Assembly: GCA_037439945.1 (NCBI GenBank)
Contig: JBBIVA010000055.1
Span: 1 to 22,798, forward strand
Source: CALEUX01 sp037439945
Lineage (GTDB): Bacteria; Bacteroidota; Bacteroidia; Bacteroidales; Marinilabiliaceae
Length of the DNA: 22,798 nucleotides
Reading direction: 5' to 3'
Each line of letters opens with the position of its first letter. Positions within the stretch are counted from its first letter, which is position 1. The notes under the pieces were generated by a model that saw nothing but the letters and a program-made list of their open reading frames with translations, made no database searches and was not told where the DNA came from. This document shows, one piece after another, positions 7,871 through 14,447 of the stretch. The translations under genes were made by a program, and so were the position numbers.

Positions 7871-9022
7871 CTACTTTTTAATAAATGACAACGCAATTAC
7901 TCTTGCTTCTTTGTCAGTTTCAATGTAATCTTTTAATGAGGGTTTGTTTATATATGTAATTTTATCAATAGTTTTTTCAATAATTACAGACATTTCCACA
8001 AAGTCACTTTTACCGTTTAAAAAAGCATCAACAGCAATTTCATTAGCTGCATTGAGGGCACATGGGATATTGCCCCCTTTTTCCATTGCGTTAAAGGCAA
8101 TCGACAGGTTTTTAAATACTACAATATCAGCTTTTTCAAAAGTAAGGCTTGGGTAGTCGGTAAAGTTGAACCTTGGGAAGTCGTTTACCAACCTTTTGGG
8201 ATATCCTAATGCATATTGAATTGGTAAACGCATATCAGGTAAACCCATCTGGGCTTTTATTGAACCATCATCAAACTGCACCATTGAATGAATTATTGAT
8301 TGTGGATGTACAACAACTTCTATTTGTGAAGGGTTCAAATTAAACAACCATTTTGCTTCAATCGCCTCCAGCCCCTTGTTCATTAACGATGCTGAATCAA
8401 TGGTAATTTTGTTGCCCATTTTCCAGTTTGGATGGTTAAGAGCCTGACATTTTGATACTTTTCGTAAAAAATCAACACTTTTCCCCTTAAAGGGGCCTCC
8501 CGATGCAGTTAAATAAATCTTTTCTATTTTATTTAGTTTCTCTCCTTCAAGACATTGGAAAATTGCCGAATGCTCCGAGTCAACCGGGATTATGGGTATA
8601 TTCTTTTTTAGGGCTGTTTGCATAATAAGTTCACCTGCCACAACCAATGTTTCTTTGTTAGCAAGTGCAACCGGGATACCTGCATCGAGTGCTCTGTATG
8701 TTGGTATTAACCCAGCAAACCCAACCATAGCCGATAAAACCATATCCAGGTTTGACATTGAGGCCACCTGTGCAACTGATTCAATTCCTGCATAAACTTT
8801 AACCGGTTCATTAATTAGTGCATCTTTTACAATGGAATATTTTTCGGTATTGGCTATGACAACAAAATTGGGTTGATATCTCCTTGCCTGTTCAATTAAT
8901 ACATCAACATTGTTATTTGCAGTTAATACTTCCACCGAAAACATTCCGGGATGTGTATCAACTACATCCAGTGCCTGGGTACCGATACTACCGGTTGAAC
9001 CTAATATGGCAATTCGTTTCAT
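7871..9022 (-). CDS. dxr: 1-deoxy-D-xylulose 5-phosphate reductoisomerase
   Basis: Converts DXP to 2-C-methyl-D-erythritol 4-phosphate with NADPH, the first committed step of the MEP isoprenoid pathway. The 383-aa protein begins with the NADPH-binding ILGSTGSIG (6-14), then ANKETLV (121-127), PVDSEHSAIF (metal ligands D148 and E150), LTASGGPF (171-178) and MNKGLEAIEAKWLF (third metal ligand E219). VHPQSIIHSMVQF follows at 238-250. All catalytic elements are intact. The ATG at 9022 is the last codon of leader repeat copy B, so its 5' UTR is nearly the same as that of the DUF4837 gene. It leads the rseP-tatA-transglycosylase run. Confidence 0.97.
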   Translation of the reverse strand: MKRIAILGSTGSIGTQALDVVDTHPGMFSVEVLTANNNVDVLIEQARRYQPNFVVIANTEKYSIVKDALINEPVKVYAGIESVAQVASMSNLDMVLSAMVGFAGLIPTYRALDAGIPVALANKETLVVAGELIMQTALKKNIPIIPVDSEHSAIFQCLEGEKLNKIEKIYLTASGGPFKGKSVDFLRKVSKCQALNHPNWKMGNKITIDSASLMNKGLEAIEAKWLFNLNPSQIEVVVHPQSIIHSMVQFDDGSIKAQMGLPDMRLPIQYALGYPKRLVNDFPRFNFTDYPSLTFEKADIVVFKNLSIAFNAMEKGGNIPCALNAANEIAVDAFLNGKSDFVEMSVIIEKTIDKITYINKPSLKDYIETDKEARVIALSFIKK

Positions 9023-9106
9023 CCGTAAATTAATTTTAAAAATAAGGCCGGATGGAACTCGCGTGATGAATTTTCATCCGTGTTTTTGTTTAACGAATCA
9101 GGCTCG
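9020..9106 (-). repeat. Leader repeat copy B, ending at the dxr start codon
   Basis: Direct repeat of 4666-4751, about 90% identical by hand alignment. Its minus-strand sequence ends TTTACGGATG with the dxr ATG. It includes a 13-codon open frame MKIHHASSIRPYF with its own TAA (9036-9077). CGGATG and CATCCG (plus 9075-9080 and 9049-9054) can form a stem. Confidence 0.85.
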
Positions 9107-9281
9107 TTTCATAAATACAAAAGATTATTTTGTTGGGAGTTGTATTATTTTTAACACCCATTTAATTTAATTTTCTAAATACTCTTGAATTGGGGCCATA
9201 TTATTCATTAAAACAGGATGAACTCATTCCCGAATTTAAATTTTTTAAATGGGGGGATTCTCAATTTATCCCGCAAAATTG

Positions 9282-10166
9282 CTAAAAAGATATATATTCC
9301 TGCGGATTTAAAGGTGTACCATTATACCAAAGTTCAAAGTGCAGATGCGGGCCTGTTGTTAATTCACCTGAGTTGCCTACCCTGGCAATTGCCTCGCCGG
9401 CTTTAACTGTTTGGCCAACCTCTTTAAGCAACCTTTCATTATGTTTATAAATTGAAATAAGGTTGTTGGGATGTTGAATCTGTATTACATAACCAGTTTC
9501 AACCGTCCATCCCGAAAATACCACAGAGCCATCCATAACTGCTGAAACCCTTGCTCCGGGAGCTGCAACAATGTCCACTCCATAATGGCCCTTTGAATCA
9601 CCAAATGAATTTACAACCAATCCTTTAATTGGGCTAAAAAAGAAAGTGTTTTCAAGTGCAACAACTTTTGGTTGTTGTTGTTTTACACTAAAGTTAAATT
9701 TTTCTTCCCTTTCAATGTTTTTACGAAAAATAGAATCTTCTTCCGACTTTGAGAATTCAATTGGTGTAGGGGTTTTTGTTTCAGTGTTATCTTTATCCCT
9801 GTAATTTGCCGGCCCATCATCAACAGGCTGTTCACCTTTTAATCTTGCCTGAAAATTTCGTATAAATTTATCCTGTTTGTTGATTTCAATAATTAGGGAA
9901 TCAACCCTGCTGGCATTTCTTACTATTAAAAGTCTCTCGTTGGGACTTGGGTATCCGGGGATAAACTCACGTAAACTGGTAAAGGAAATTAATATTGTAA
10001 CCAAAATAATAAGCAATATTCCAAAAGTCCCAACCATGGTAAACACATTCAAACGTGATAACCTCAGAACGATTACTTCTTCGTAGGTTTGTTCATTGAA
10101 TATAGCCAGTTTATATTTGCTGCTCAGTTTTTTTAGCAGTGTGTTTTTTGTTTTTCGTGTTGCCAT
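9282..10166 (-). CDS. M23-family membrane-anchored peptidoglycan endopeptidase
   Basis: LytM/M23 zinc peptidase expected to cut or regulate cleavage of peptidoglycan cross-links. From the ATG at 10166 the 294-aa protein has a basic N-terminus (MATRKTKNTLLKKL), one membrane helix at about 41-64, a charged, coiled-coil-prone linker and a C-terminal M23 domain. Zinc ligands are visible in GHYGVDI (H194 and D198) and HLHFELW (H274 and H276). An upstream in-frame ATG at 10226 would place the promoter box inside the gene, so I prefer 10166. It precedes dxr by 259 bp in the same direction. With all ligands present it is probably active rather than a degenerate EnvC-like regulator. Confidence 0.92.
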   Translation of the reverse strand: MATRKTKNTLLKKLSSKYKLAIFNEQTYEEVIVLRLSRLNVFTMVGTFGILLIILVTILISFTSLREFIPGYPSPNERLLIVRNASRVDSLIIEINKQDKFIRNFQARLKGEQPVDDGPANYRDKDNTETKTPTPIEFSKSEEDSIFRKNIEREEKFNFSVKQQQPKVVALENTFFFSPIKGLVVNSFGDSKGHYGVDIVAAPGARVSAVMDGSVVFSGWTVETGYVIQIQHPNNLISIYKHNERLLKEVGQTVKAGEAIARVGNSGELTTGPHLHFELWYNGTPLNPQEYISF

Positions 10167-10187
10167 TGAAATAATCTTATTGTGGGG

Positions 10188-10195
10188 CAAATTTA
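10188..10195 (-). promoter_or_regulatory. Putative -7 box of the M23 peptidase gene
   Basis: Minus-strand TAAATTTG matches TAnnTTTG and would start transcription about 16 nt before the ATG at 10166. This supports that start over 10226. The -33 element is not clear. Confidence 0.45.
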
Positions 10196-10326
10196 TAAAA
10201 TAATAACGACAGGGGATAAGTATCAAGTTTATATTAAAAGAAAAATGTTACTTCAATTGAATGAAATATGCAATTATCCTGCCCAAAATATATTTTAGGT
10301 TGGTAATATTTTAACAGATGTCGAGT

Positions 10327-10459
10327 CAATGTCGTTTAGTTAAGAATATTCATTGCTATTCATTTTACCCCCTAACCCCTGAAGGGGGAATTTCCAGGGC
10401 ATATTGCGAAGTCCCCTTTAGGGGATTTAGGGGTACAAGAGCTTAACTAAACGACATTG
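10327..10459. repeat. 133-bp palindromic, MITE-like element with 18-bp perfect ends
   Basis: Positions 10327-10344 (CAATGTCGTTTAGTTAAG) recur as an exact reverse complement at 10442-10459. Inside, a CCCCTAA/CCCCTGAAGGGGG block at about 10368-10388 faces its imperfect reverse complement (TCCCCTTTAGGGGATTTAGGGG) at about 10412-10433. The whole element could fold into one long hairpin. No coding frame is present. This fits a non-autonomous mobile repeat. Confidence 0.75.
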
Positions 10460-10526
10460 GATGTCTATTTTATATTTTTCTTTAGCAAACAGTAAAATTT
10501 CATAAAAAAGGGGAATTGGAAATTTT

Positions 10527-10658
10527 ATGGTTAGGGTAAATTCATATTATTCCTGGAAAACTGCATCGTTCATGGGGGAAAAAAAACTATTTTACAGGTT
10601 TATTATAAGCTCCCTTATTTCACTAATGGTTATGCCAATTTCATTTAGGGGGGATTAA
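10527..10658 (+). CDS. Possible 43-aa ORF with one hydrophobic segment
   Basis: An ATG-to-TAA frame in the gap before the tRNA encodes a basic N-terminus and a hydrophobic run, FIISSLISLMVMPISF, resembling a signal peptide or small membrane helix. A GGGGAATTGG tract sits just upstream. It may be the leftover 5' end of a lost exported-protein gene. No promoter box is evident and chance occurrence is likely in this AT-rich gap. Confidence 0.15.
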   Translation: MVRVNSYYSWKTASFMGEKKLFYRFIISSLISLMVMPISFRGD

Positions 10659-10769
10659 ATTATTGGTAAGCTTGCTTATGGCTACACCATTGTAACGCAA
10701 TAATGACTGCACTTTAATGGTTTTTTTTAAATTTTTACCATACAGCGGTAAAAAAACTTAAAATAAACG

Positions 10770-10798
10770 TTGATATAAAAATAAAACCTTTATATTTG
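10770..10798 (+). promoter_or_regulatory. Promoter of tRNA-fMet
   Basis: A TTG at 10770-10772 and TATATTTG at 10791-10798 are separated by 18 nt. This is close to the Bacteroidota primary-sigma pattern TTG-N(19-21)-TAnnTTTG. Transcription would start near 10804, about 33 nt before the tRNA. Confidence 0.75.
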
Positions 10799-10836
10799 CA
10801 ACCGCAAAAACAAAGAAAGAAGGTACTACAACATAT

Positions 10837-10909
10837 TGCGGGGTGGAGCAGTTGGCAGCTCGTTGGGCTCATAACCCAAAGGTCGTCAGTTCGAGTCTGG
10901 CCCCCGCTA
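10837..10909 (+). tRNA. Initiator tRNA-fMet (anticodon CAT)
   Basis: The 73-nt sequence folds into a full cloverleaf. The acceptor is TGCGGGG/CCCCGCT, the D stem GAGC/GCTC, the anticodon stem TTGGG/CCCAA around loop CTCATAA, and the T stem GTCAG/CTGGC with loop TTCGAGT. Two initiator hallmarks are present: an unpaired 1:72 position (T:T) and three consecutive G-C pairs (GGG/CCC) at the base of the anticodon stem. CCA is not encoded. It is the only convincing plus-strand gene here and converges on the alanine dehydrogenase gene. Confidence 0.95.
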
Positions 10910-10911
10910 CT

Positions 10912-10941
10912 AAAAAACCCCGGATAATTCCGGGGTTTTTT
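10912..10941. terminator. Bidirectional intrinsic terminator
   Basis: AAAAAACCCCGG, a 6-nt loop (ATAATT) and CCGGGGTTTTTT form a perfect 12-bp stem whose ends give a T-tract on both strands. It begins 3 nt after the tRNA and lies about 43 nt beyond the stop of the minus-strand dehydrogenase gene, so it can serve both convergent units. Confidence 0.9.
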
Positions 10942-10983
10942 ATTTTTACAAAACCCTGTAATAATTTATGGTTTAAACTAATA

Positions 10984-12207
10984 TTAAAAGGCTGCCATTA
11001 ATAATCCAATATCTTTATACGGAATGTTCAAATATTTGCCAATGTGGCTGTTGGTAAGTATTCCTTTGTAAATATAGGTACCGTTGCTTACGCCATTATC
11101 TTCTTTAATAAGGTTATGTATATTGCCTGATTGGGCAAGCCGTAAAATAACAGGTGCAAATATATTGCTGAGGGCAATAGATGCTGTTCTTGAAACCCTT
11201 GATGCAACATTGGGAACAAAATAACTGACCACACCATTATCGGTAATTACAGGGTTGTTGGGGTTTGGGCTTTCTGATGATTCAAAACACCCCCCGTTAC
11301 CTACACTCAAATCAACTATTACCGAGCCTGGTTTCATAATTTCAACCTGTTCTTTTGTTATATAAAAGTCAGTATTATCGTCAAAATATCGCAGACTTGC
11401 CACAACGGCATCGGCCGATTTCAAAGCTTTTGACAGTACGCTGGGGTGAAGCACCGATGTAAATAACCGTTGCCCTACATTACGCTCAAGTTCTTTTAGG
11501 TTTTTATATGAATTATCGAATACTTTAACCTGGCAGCCAAACCCCAATGCTGCGCGGGCCGCAAACTCACCTGCTGTACCTGCCCCAATAATAACAACCT
11601 CGGCTGGTGTTACCCCGGTAATTCCACCAAGTAAAACTCCTTTGCCACCCCTTGCTTTACTTAAATATTCCGATGCTATTGTAATTGCAGCATACCCTTC
11701 AATTTCGCTCATGCTTCTTATTACAGGGTAACAGCCCACTTCATCTTTTAAAAATTCGTAAGCTATAGCATTAACTTTGGTTTCAAGAATTGACGTTAAG
11801 GATTCACGGGTTTGGCGGGGCATATACAAAAAAGACATGAGTAGCTGGTTTGGTGTAAGCATTTCAATTTCCCTGAGGGGTGGAGGTGAAATTTTCAATA
11901 CCACATCGCTGTTATAAACATCGCTTTTAGATTGTAAGATAATGGCACCTGCTTCTGAAAAATCATTATCAGTATAATTGGCTGCTTTGCCTGCTTCCTT
12001 TTCAATTAATATTTTATGTCCGTTTTCGGTTAATAACTCAACCCCCTGTGGTGTTAATGCAATTCTGTTTTCTGATGGGTCACTCTCTTTAGGGATACCA
12101 ATAGTTAAGGAACGTTGTTTTCGGCCCGTTTCCAGCATTTCTTCGCGGGGGATAAGTTGTGTTTGCCTTATTGCAAAATAGGATGCTCGTTTTTCAAAAT
12201 CGGCCAT
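10984..12207 (-). CDS. Alanine dehydrogenase / transhydrogenase-alpha family protein
   Basis: Ald/PntA-type NAD-dependent enzyme of 407 aa from the ATG at 12207; a TTG nine codons upstream also opens the frame. The catalytic N-domain contains RIALTP (R48) and VVLKISPP (K105), matching the substrate-binding Arg and Lys of classical Ald. The Rossmann motif VIIGAGTAGEFAA is at about 205-217. My recalled alignment to mycobacterial Ald puts Tyr128 (FLYMP) at the catalytic His of YLHLA, and Gly303 (DLSVGNGGC) at the catalytic Asp of DIAIDQGGC. Alanine dehydrogenase activity is therefore uncertain; the second change resembles PntA. It follows tsaE by 86 bp. A TAATATTTG near-match to a -7 box lies just upstream. 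Confidence 0.85.
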   Translation of the reverse strand: MADFEKRASYFAIRQTQLIPREEMLETGRKQRSLTIGIPKESDPSENRIALTPQGVELLTENGHKILIEKEAGKAANYTDNDFSEAGAIILQSKSDVYNSDVVLKISPPPLREIEMLTPNQLLMSFLYMPRQTRESLTSILETKVNAIAYEFLKDEVGCYPVIRSMSEIEGYAAITIASEYLSKARGGKGVLLGGITGVTPAEVVIIGAGTAGEFAARAALGFGCQVKVFDNSYKNLKELERNVGQRLFTSVLHPSVLSKALKSADAVVASLRYFDDNTDFYITKEQVEIMKPGSVIVDLSVGNGGCFESSESPNPNNPVITDNGVVSYFVPNVASRVSRTASIALSNIFAPVILRLAQSGNIHNLIKEDNGVSNGTYIYKGILTNSHIGKYLNIPYKDIGLLMAAF

Positions 12208-12293
12208 AAAATATTTAAGTCTATTTGATGACAAATATTATAGCAAGATATGAAATAATAGTGAAATAAGAGTGGATTGTTATGTATTTGTTT

Positions 12294-12725
12294 TTAATGA
12301 ATCATTTCTGAAATTTCAATTTGCCTGGTTCCATCGGGCAACTCTTCTATTAAAATGTTTAATCTGTTGTCAGGGAGATAGCCTTCAATTTTCTCTGGCC
12401 ATTCAATTAGGCATATCCCATCTCCATAAAAATAATCCTCATAACCAAGATCAAATATTTCTTCACTGTTTTTCAGCCTGTAAAAATCAAAATGGAATAT
12501 TCTCCTGCCATCTTTTGAATAATATTCGTTGATTATTGAAAAACTAGGACTGTTTACATTATCATCAACCCGTAACTCAAAACAAATTTGTTTAATAAAT
12601 GTGGTTTTTCCGGCACCCATTTTTCCGTAAAATGCAACAACTGTTGTGTTGGTTAACTGTGGGATTATTTCACGGGCTATGGCCGATAACCCGGTTACTG
12701 ATTTGGCAGTAAATGTTTTTTTCAC
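12294..12725 (-). CDS. tsaE: tRNA threonylcarbamoyladenosine biosynthesis ATPase TsaE
   Basis: ATPase partner of TsaB/TsaD in making t6A37 on ANN-decoding tRNAs. The 143-aa protein carries the P-loop GKMGAGKTT (34-42), the SPSFSIINEY segment (59-68), HFDFYRL (78-84, with the Walker-B-like Asp80) and EWPEKI (108-113). These are the family signatures in the right order, and the length is normal. It lies between porX (156 bp upstream) and the Ald-family gene. No other tsa gene is in the window. Cytoplasmic; identification is secure. Confidence 0.95.
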   Translation of the reverse strand: MKKTFTAKSVTGLSAIAREIIPQLTNTTVVAFYGKMGAGKTTFIKQICFELRVDDNVNSPSFSIINEYYSKDGRRIFHFDFYRLKNSEEIFDLGYEDYFYGDGICLIEWPEKIEGYLPDNRLNILIEELPDGTRQIEISEMIH

Positions 12726-12881
12726 AAAAAAATATTTGATTAGTTGGAATTGTCCAGGTTACACCTGTTTTTTTAAATGGATTAGTGTAAAATTAATTAT
12801 CCAAATGTAAATTATTGGGTTGAATGGATAGCATTAGAATTAATAATGCTTTATTCATATTATTAGATAATTGGAAAAAAA

Positions 12882-14438
12882 TTAACCTTTTGCCTCCATA
12901 ATAACAAAGGGTACCATCATCTCTTCCATTGAAATACCTCCATGTTGAAATGTGTCTTTGTAATAGCTTACATAATAGTTGTAATTATTAGGATAAGCGA
13001 AAAAATCATTGCCCGTTGCAAATATATATGAAGTGGTTACATTTGGCCTTGGCAGAAACATTTTATCAGGGCTTTTAACTTCAAAAACCGATTTGGCATA
13101 ATAAGCAAGGTTTTTTCCTTGTTTATACCTTAGGTTTGTGTTGGTATTGCGGTCGCCAACAACTTTTAATGGGTTTTGCACCCTTATTGTTCCGTGGTCG
13201 GTAGTTAAAATAACCGTAGCCTTTTCCTGCGAAAGTTTTTTCAAAAGTTCGAACAAAGGAGAATGTAAAAACCACGATGATGTTAGAGACCGGTATGATG
13301 CTTCATCAGATATGAGTTCACGTATCATTTTCATTTCAGTCCGGGCATGTGAAAGCATATCAACAAAGTTAAAAACCACTACCGAAAACTGGTAATCGCG
13401 CAGGCGTGTGTAATTGTCGAGAAGTTTCCGGCCCGACTCAGCATCATTAACCTTTTCATAAGTTGTTTTAAAATTTTCACGCATTCGTTTAAAAAAGGTT
13501 TCCAACAACTCATTTTCAAACTGATTTTTGCTCCCATCATCGTCTTCTTCAACCCATAAATGGGGGTACATTTTTTCAATGCTGGATGGCATTAGGCCTG
13601 AAAAAATAGCGTTTCGTGCAAATTGGGTGGATGTTGGCAAAATACTGAAATAAAGTTCATCGCTCTTAATTGAAAACATATGGTTAATTTCCTTTCGTAT
13701 TGCTTCCCACTGATCGTACCTGAAATTATCAATAAGGATCATAACAACCTGTTTATTATCTTTTAATAATGGCAAAGCACGCTCTTTAAGCAGGCGGTGC
13801 GACATTAAGGGTCCTTTATCTGATTGTATCCAATCGATATAGTTTTTCTTTACGAACCGGGCAAAAATATTATTTGCCTCACTTTTTTGCATTAACAGCA
13901 CCTCATTCATTGAGCTGTCGGCTCCCTGGAGTTCAAGTTCCCAGTAAACCAGTTGTTTGTAAATTTCTGTCCATTCGCTAAACGTGAGGTTATCGCCTAA
14001 TCGCATACCTATTTTTGAGAAGGCTGATTGGTAATCAATTGTTGTTTTTTTTGATACCAGGGTTTCGCGTTCGAGAGTTTTTTTTATAGAAGAAAGAATT
14101 TGATTTGGGTTGACAGGTTTTATCAGGTAATCTGCAATTTTACTACCAATTGCCTGTTCCATCATGTCTTCTTCTTCACTTTTTGTAACCATAATAACTT
14201 GTATGTCCGGTTTAATTTCTTTAATAAGTGTGAGGGTTTCCAGTCCACTTAGTCCGGGCATATTTTCATCAAGGAAAACCAGACTGTAATCTTTTTCCTG
14301 AAGCATTGAAAGGGCGTCTTTCCCATTGGTTGCTGTATCAACTTCAAATCCTTTCTCTTTTAAAAAAAGCAGATGTGCTTTTAAATGTTCAATTTCATCA
14401 TCAACCCATATCAGCCTTATTCTCCTGTTTTCGTCCAT
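12882..14438 (-). CDS. porX: PorX: response regulator fused to a PglZ-type phosphatase/phosphodiesterase domain
   Basis: Regulator of the type IX secretion system. Residues 1-125 are a receiver domain with the acidic pair D13/D14, phospho-acceptor D57 in VFLDENMPG, T85 and K107. A helical linker leads to a PglZ domain of the alkaline-phosphatase superfamily (about 200-518). Likely metal ligands are ILIDNFR (D237), T271, VDMLSH (D360 and H364), TTDHG (D414 and H415) and FQHGG (H499), so the enzyme looks intact. Known PorX proteins act with a PorY kinase and bind the secretion machinery. The gene starts 9 bp after porW ends, implying one transcript. No PorY is in the window. The 518-aa length is typical. 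Confidence 0.95.
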   Translation of the reverse strand: MDENRRIRLIWVDDEIEHLKAHLLFLKEKGFEVDTATNGKDALSMLQEKDYSLVFLDENMPGLSGLETLTLIKEIKPDIQVIMVTKSEEEDMMEQAIGSKIADYLIKPVNPNQILSSIKKTLERETLVSKKTTIDYQSAFSKIGMRLGDNLTFSEWTEIYKQLVYWELELQGADSSMNEVLLMQKSEANNIFARFVKKNYIDWIQSDKGPLMSHRLLKERALPLLKDNKQVVMILIDNFRYDQWEAIRKEINHMFSIKSDELYFSILPTSTQFARNAIFSGLMPSSIEKMYPHLWVEEDDDGSKNQFENELLETFFKRMRENFKTTYEKVNDAESGRKLLDNYTRLRDYQFSVVVFNFVDMLSHARTEMKMIRELISDEASYRSLTSSWFLHSPLFELLKKLSQEKATVILTTDHGTIRVQNPLKVVGDRNTNTNLRYKQGKNLAYYAKSVFEVKSPDKMFLPRPNVTTSYIFATGNDFFAYPNNYNYYVSYYKDTFQHGGISMEEMMVPFVIMEAKG

Positions 14439-14447
14439 AGTTAAATG

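Noticed and set aside
4666..9106. CRISPR array
   Set aside because: The repeats are few, far apart, lie at gene starts and have no regular spacers or cas genes.
12830..12850. AGCATTA/TAATGCT hairpin between porX and tsaE as a terminator
   Set aside because: The 7-bp AT-rich stem lacks a following T-tract on the minus strand; readthrough from porX into tsaE remains possible.
12882..14438. PglZ domain as a sign of a BREX phage-defence locus
   Set aside because: The domain is fused to a receiver domain in the PorX arrangement and no BREX partner gene is present.
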